From Algibacter pectinivorans (GTDB taxonomy: Bacteria; Bacteroidota; Bacteroidia; Flavobacteriales; Flavobacteriaceae), in assembly GCF_900112595.1 (NCBI RefSeq), contig NZ_FOMI01000002.1, positions 326,690 through 390,689 of the forward strand: DNA of 64,000 bases. Direction: 5' to 3'. The notes under the pieces were generated by a model, which saw only the letters and a list, made by a program, of their open reading frames with translations, did not search any database and was not told the origin of the DNA. Below, piece after piece: positions 61,128 through 64,000 of this stretch. The translations under genes were made by a program, and so were the position numbers. Each line of letters begins with the position of its first letter. The first letter of the stretch is position 1.

Positions 61128-64000
61128 ATGCAGGAAACACATCCTTTTAGTATTTATAATGCTTCTGCCGGTAGCGGGAAAACCTATACCTTGGTTAAAG
61201 AGTACTTAAAAATACTTTTTAAGTCTAACCACCCAGAGCCTTTTAAACGTATACTGGCTATTACGTTTACCAATAAAGCGGTTGCCGAAATGAAAGGGCG
61301 TATTGTGGAGATGCTTAAAGCGTTTTCTAATCCTGCTGTTTTAAATGAGCCAACTCCAATGTTTAAGGATCTTTGTGAGGAATTGCAAATGGAACCTGGT
61401 GTGCTTCGAGAAAAATCGGATCAGTTATTAAATACAATTTTACATAATTATGCCGCTTTTGATATTTCGACCATTGATGGTTTTACCCATAAAGTAATAC
61501 GAACATTTGCCCATGATTTAAGATTGCCTTTAAATTTTGAAGTTGAGTTAGACCAAGATTCTTTATTAACCGAAGCTGTAGATAGTTTAATAGCTAAGGC
61601 AGGAAATGATGATGAGCTTACCAAAATTTTGGTTGATTTTGCTATTGAAAAAGCTGATGATGATAAGAGTTACGATGTGGCTTTCGATTTTAATAAAATT
61701 GCTAAACTTTTAGTAAAGGAAAACGATTTGCCTTTTATTGATACGCTAAAAGATAAAACCTTAGCCGAATTTAAGGTACTTAAAGTGCAATTACGAAAGG
61801 AAATTGCTACGGTAGAAAAAGATATTGTTGAAAATGCCAAAACGGTGCTCGACTTAATAGCGCAATCTGGCCTAGAGTTTAAAGATTTCTCGAGAAGCAC
61901 GTTACCAAACCACTTTTTAAAAGCCTCGAATTTAGAGTTTTCGGGTATTTACAATAATAATCTAGAGGAAAATATTATTGAAAGACAGAAAATTTATGCA
62001 AAAACTGCAAAACCTGAAATATCAAATGCCATTGATGCTTTATTACCTGAAATAGAATTGAGATATAAAACGAATAAAATAAATGTTTTTCATGTTAAGT
62101 TTTTAAGAGCTTTTTATAGAAATATAACGCCGCTTTCGGTTTTAAATGCCATAAATACTGAGTTAACGGCTTTAAAGGAGGAGCAGAATAAAATGCTAAT
62201 CTCGGAGTTTAATGCTATTATTAGCAAAGAGATTGCGGGACAACCTACACCGTTTATTTACGAACGCTTAGGCGAAAAGTTTAAGTATTATTTTATTGAT
62301 GAGTTTCAGGATACCTCGGTTATGCAATGGGAAAATTTAAAACCCTTGTTAGATAACTCGCTTTCTGGTATAAACGGTAGTACCATGTTAGTTGGTGATG
62401 CTAAACAGGCCATTTACCGATGGCGTGGTGGTAAGGCGGAGCAATTTATGGACTTGTTTAATTTAAAGGACAAGCCTTTTCAAATAAACCAAGTTGTTAA
62501 ACATTTAGAAGCTAATTACAGAAGCTTTAAAGCTGTAGTAAATTTTAATAATGGGTTTTTTAAATTTTTGGCAAGCAGCTTTTTTAATGAGGTAGATCAT
62601 CAAGAGCTTTACCAAAATTCTTCACAGCATATAACCAGTGAAAATGAAGGGTTTGTTAAATTGTCTTTTTTAGACCTAGAAGCAGATGATCAAAGAGATG
62701 AACTGTTTCCTGAAGCGGTTTTAAAAACCATAAATTCATGTTTAGAGAATGGGTTTAAATTGGAAGATATTTGCATTTTAGTAAGAAAGAAAAAAGAAGG
62801 TGTTATGATTGCCGATTATTTGAGTCAGCACAAAATATCTATAATTTCTTCTGAAACGTTATTGATTAATAATTCCCCCGAAGTTGTTTTTATAAATAAC
62901 GTTTTAGCGCTTTTAGTGCAGCCAGAAAACAACGATATTAAAATTCAAATTTTAAACCATTTAACCGCACTTTTTAATATTGAAGAAAAGCACGATTTTT
63001 TCACTGCACATATTGGTATGCCAACCGATGAGTTGTTTAAAAGCCTGGAGACTTATAATGTGTTTATAGATGCTAACATGTTATTACAACGTCCGCTTTA
63101 CGATGTAGCCGAAACGATTGTAAGAGCTTTTGGTTTGGTTAAAACATCCAACGCTTATATTCAGTTTTATTTGGACGTTGTTTTAGATTTTTCAATGAAA
63201 AAAGGCTCTGATGTTTCGGGGTTTTTAGATTATTTTGAAAAGAAAAAGGATAATTTAAGTATTATATCTCCCGAAGGTCAAGATGCGGTGCAGATTATGA
63301 CTATTCATAAATCCAAAGGTTTAGAGTTTCCTGTGGTTATTTTCCCTTATGCCGATTTGGATATGTACCGAGAGTTAGAACCCAAAGAATGGTTTAGTTT
63401 AGATAAGGAAAAGTATAATGGTTTTTCTAGCACACTTTTAAATTATAATAAAGATTTCGAGCATTTTGGAGAAGAAGGTCTACGAATTTTTAATAAGCAT
63501 CAATCCGAACAAGAGTTGGATAGTATAAATGTGCTGTATGTGGCTTTAACGCGACCTGTAGAGCAGTTACATATTATATCTTCTAAAGATATTTCGGCCA
63601 AAGGCGAGGTTAGCAATAAAAAGTATTCCGGATTATTAATTAGTTATTTGCAACATTTGGGCTTGTGGCAAGATTCGGAACTTGAATACAGCTTTGGCAA
63701 GCCTGAAAAGACATTGGAACCTGTTGAACGTAAAAAAGAAACATTTACCCAAGAGTCTTTTATATCAACAGCTAAAGAAGACCATAATATAAATGTCGTT
63801 ACAAAGTCTGGTTTATTATGGGATACTAACCAGCAGGAAGCCATCGAGAAAGGAAATTTGATCCATAACCTTATGGCGAAAATTGAAACTGTAGATGATG
63901 TAAATGCAGTTCTGCAAGACTTTGTAAAGGATTCTGCAATACAAAAAGAACAAATTAAGCTACTTAAGGATACTGTTTTACAGATAATTAATCACCCAAA
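61128..64000 (+). CDS. UvrD/AddA-type helicase (RecB-like), 3' end outside window
   Basis: ATG at 61128; 957 codons open to the right edge with no stop. Walker A YNASAGSGKTYTL (K18), then ITFTNKAVAEMKGRI (motif Ia), YFIDEFQDTSVMQWENL (Walker B near 391-395), LVGDAKQAIYRWRGGKAEQF (motif III), TIHKSKGLEFPVVIFP (V, from about 725) and LNVLYVALTRPVEQLHI (VI). These are the superfamily 1A helicase motifs of AddA/RecB; flavobacterial relatives work with an AddB-like nuclease in double-strand break resection. A C-terminal PD-(D/E)XK nuclease domain, if any, lies beyond the edge. Confidence 0.93.
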   Translation, partial: MQETHPFSIYNASAGSGKTYTLVKEYLKILFKSNHPEPFKRILAITFTNKAVAEMKGRIVEMLKAFSNPAVLNEPTPMFKDLCEELQMEPGVLREKSDQLLNTILHNYAAFDISTIDGFTHKVIRTFAHDLRLPLNFEVELDQDSLLTEAVDSLIAKAGNDDELTKILVDFAIEKADDDKSYDVAFDFNKIAKLLVKENDLPFIDTLKDKTLAEFKVLKVQLRKEIATVEKDIVENAKTVLDLIAQSGLEFKDFSRSTLPNHFLKASNLEFSGIYNNNLEENIIERQKIYAKTAKPEISNAIDALLPEIELRYKTNKINVFHVKFLRAFYRNITPLSVLNAINTELTALKEEQNKMLISEFNAIISKEIAGQPTPFIYERLGEKFKYYFIDEFQDTSVMQWENLKPLLDNSLSGINGSTMLVGDAKQAIYRWRGGKAEQFMDLFNLKDKPFQINQVVKHLEANYRSFKAVVNFNNGFFKFLASSFFNEVDHQELYQNSSQHITSENEGFVKLSFLDLEADDQRDELFPEAVLKTINSCLENGFKLEDICILVRKKKEGVMIADYLSQHKISIISSETLLINNSPEVVFINNVLALLVQPENNDIKIQILNHLTALFNIEEKHDFFTAHIGMPTDELFKSLETYNVFIDANMLLQRPLYDVAETIVRAFGLVKTSNAYIQFYLDVVLDFSMKKGSDVSGFLDYFEKKKDNLSIISPEGQDAVQIMTIHKSKGLEFPVVIFPYADLDMYRELEPKEWFSLDKEKYNGFSSTLLNYNKDFEHFGEEGLRIFNKHQSEQELDSINVLYVALTRPVEQLHIISSKDISAKGEVSNKKYSGLLISYLQHLGLWQDSELEYSFGKPEKTLEPVERKKETFTQESFISTAKEDHNINVVTKSGLLWDTNQQEAIEKGNLIHNLMAKIETVDDVNAVLQDFVKDSAIQKEQIKLLKDTVLQIINHP

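Noticed and set aside
61128-64000. Anti-phage defence helicase
   Set aside because: Motifs and start fit AddA/RecB repair enzymes; no defence neighbours are visible in the window.
1-64000. CRISPR array, prophage, insertion sequence or integron
   Set aside because: No regularly spaced repeats, transposase, integrase or attachment-site structure found in the window.

Overview
The window is a low-GC chromosomal segment from a member of the Bacteroidota, almost certainly a Flavobacteriaceae (marine flavobacterium type). Signs: SusC/CirA-like TonB receptors with carboxypeptidase-D-like N-terminal domains, a type IX secretion C-terminal domain, a LytS/LytTR pair, short lipoproteins, weak Shine-Dalgarno signals, several TTG/GTG starts, and repeated promoter -7 boxes of the TAnnTTTG type used by the Bacteroidota sigma factor. 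No phage, IS element, CRISPR array or rRNA operon is visible. One tRNA (CAU anticodon) is present.

Layout. 0-1.2 kb: start of a subtilase lipoprotein and an MBL-fold hydrolase. 1.3-5.7 kb: a likely metal/siderophore uptake group (small secreted Cys protein, TonB receptor, PepSY membrane protein), with a tiny Cys-rich peptide gene facing it whose frame is broken by one base. 5.9-9.1 kb: a cation/proton antiporter and an astacin-like lipoprotein protease. 9.9-18.9 kb: a five-gene glucan cluster (GT4 synthase, GlgC, GlgE, GlgB, GH31 alpha-glucosidase); catalytic residues of GlgE are intact, so this reads as a GlgC-GlgM-GlgE-GlgB maltose-1-phosphate route rather than a classical glycogen operon. 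19.6-23.8 kb: an outer-membrane beta-barrel receptor followed by a LytS-type kinase and a LytTR regulator. 24-25.8 kb: lepA. 26.3-29.0 kb: the most unusual locus, a radical SAM protein of the MJ0619/tetraether-synthase-like type with seven extra N-terminal cysteines, an Lgt homologue lacking the usual catalytic histidine, and two paralogous ~67-residue membrane proteins.

29-64 kb is mostly housekeeping: T9SS cargo protein, small lipoprotein, dusB, SDR reductase, LolC-like permease, rbfA, methylmalonyl-CoA epimerase, tRNA, ribE, pdxA, the DUF177-rpmF-fabH-accB-accC fatty-acid group, lpxH, an MFS carrier, recJ, OsmC, UDG-family protein, HopJ-like protein, rsmI, tdk-alr, mscL, asd, prolyl endopeptidase, an ABC ATPase, a Gre-like protein, mtgA, an FAD oxidoreductase, Fe/Mn-SOD, and the first 957 codons of an AddA/RecB-like helicase that runs off the right edge.

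Two nearly identical 63-bp copies of a hairpin-bearing intergenic repeat lie between convergent gene pairs (23.9 and 32.0 kb). A third, mosaic relative sits inside the radical SAM/Lgt-like locus (28.2 kb).
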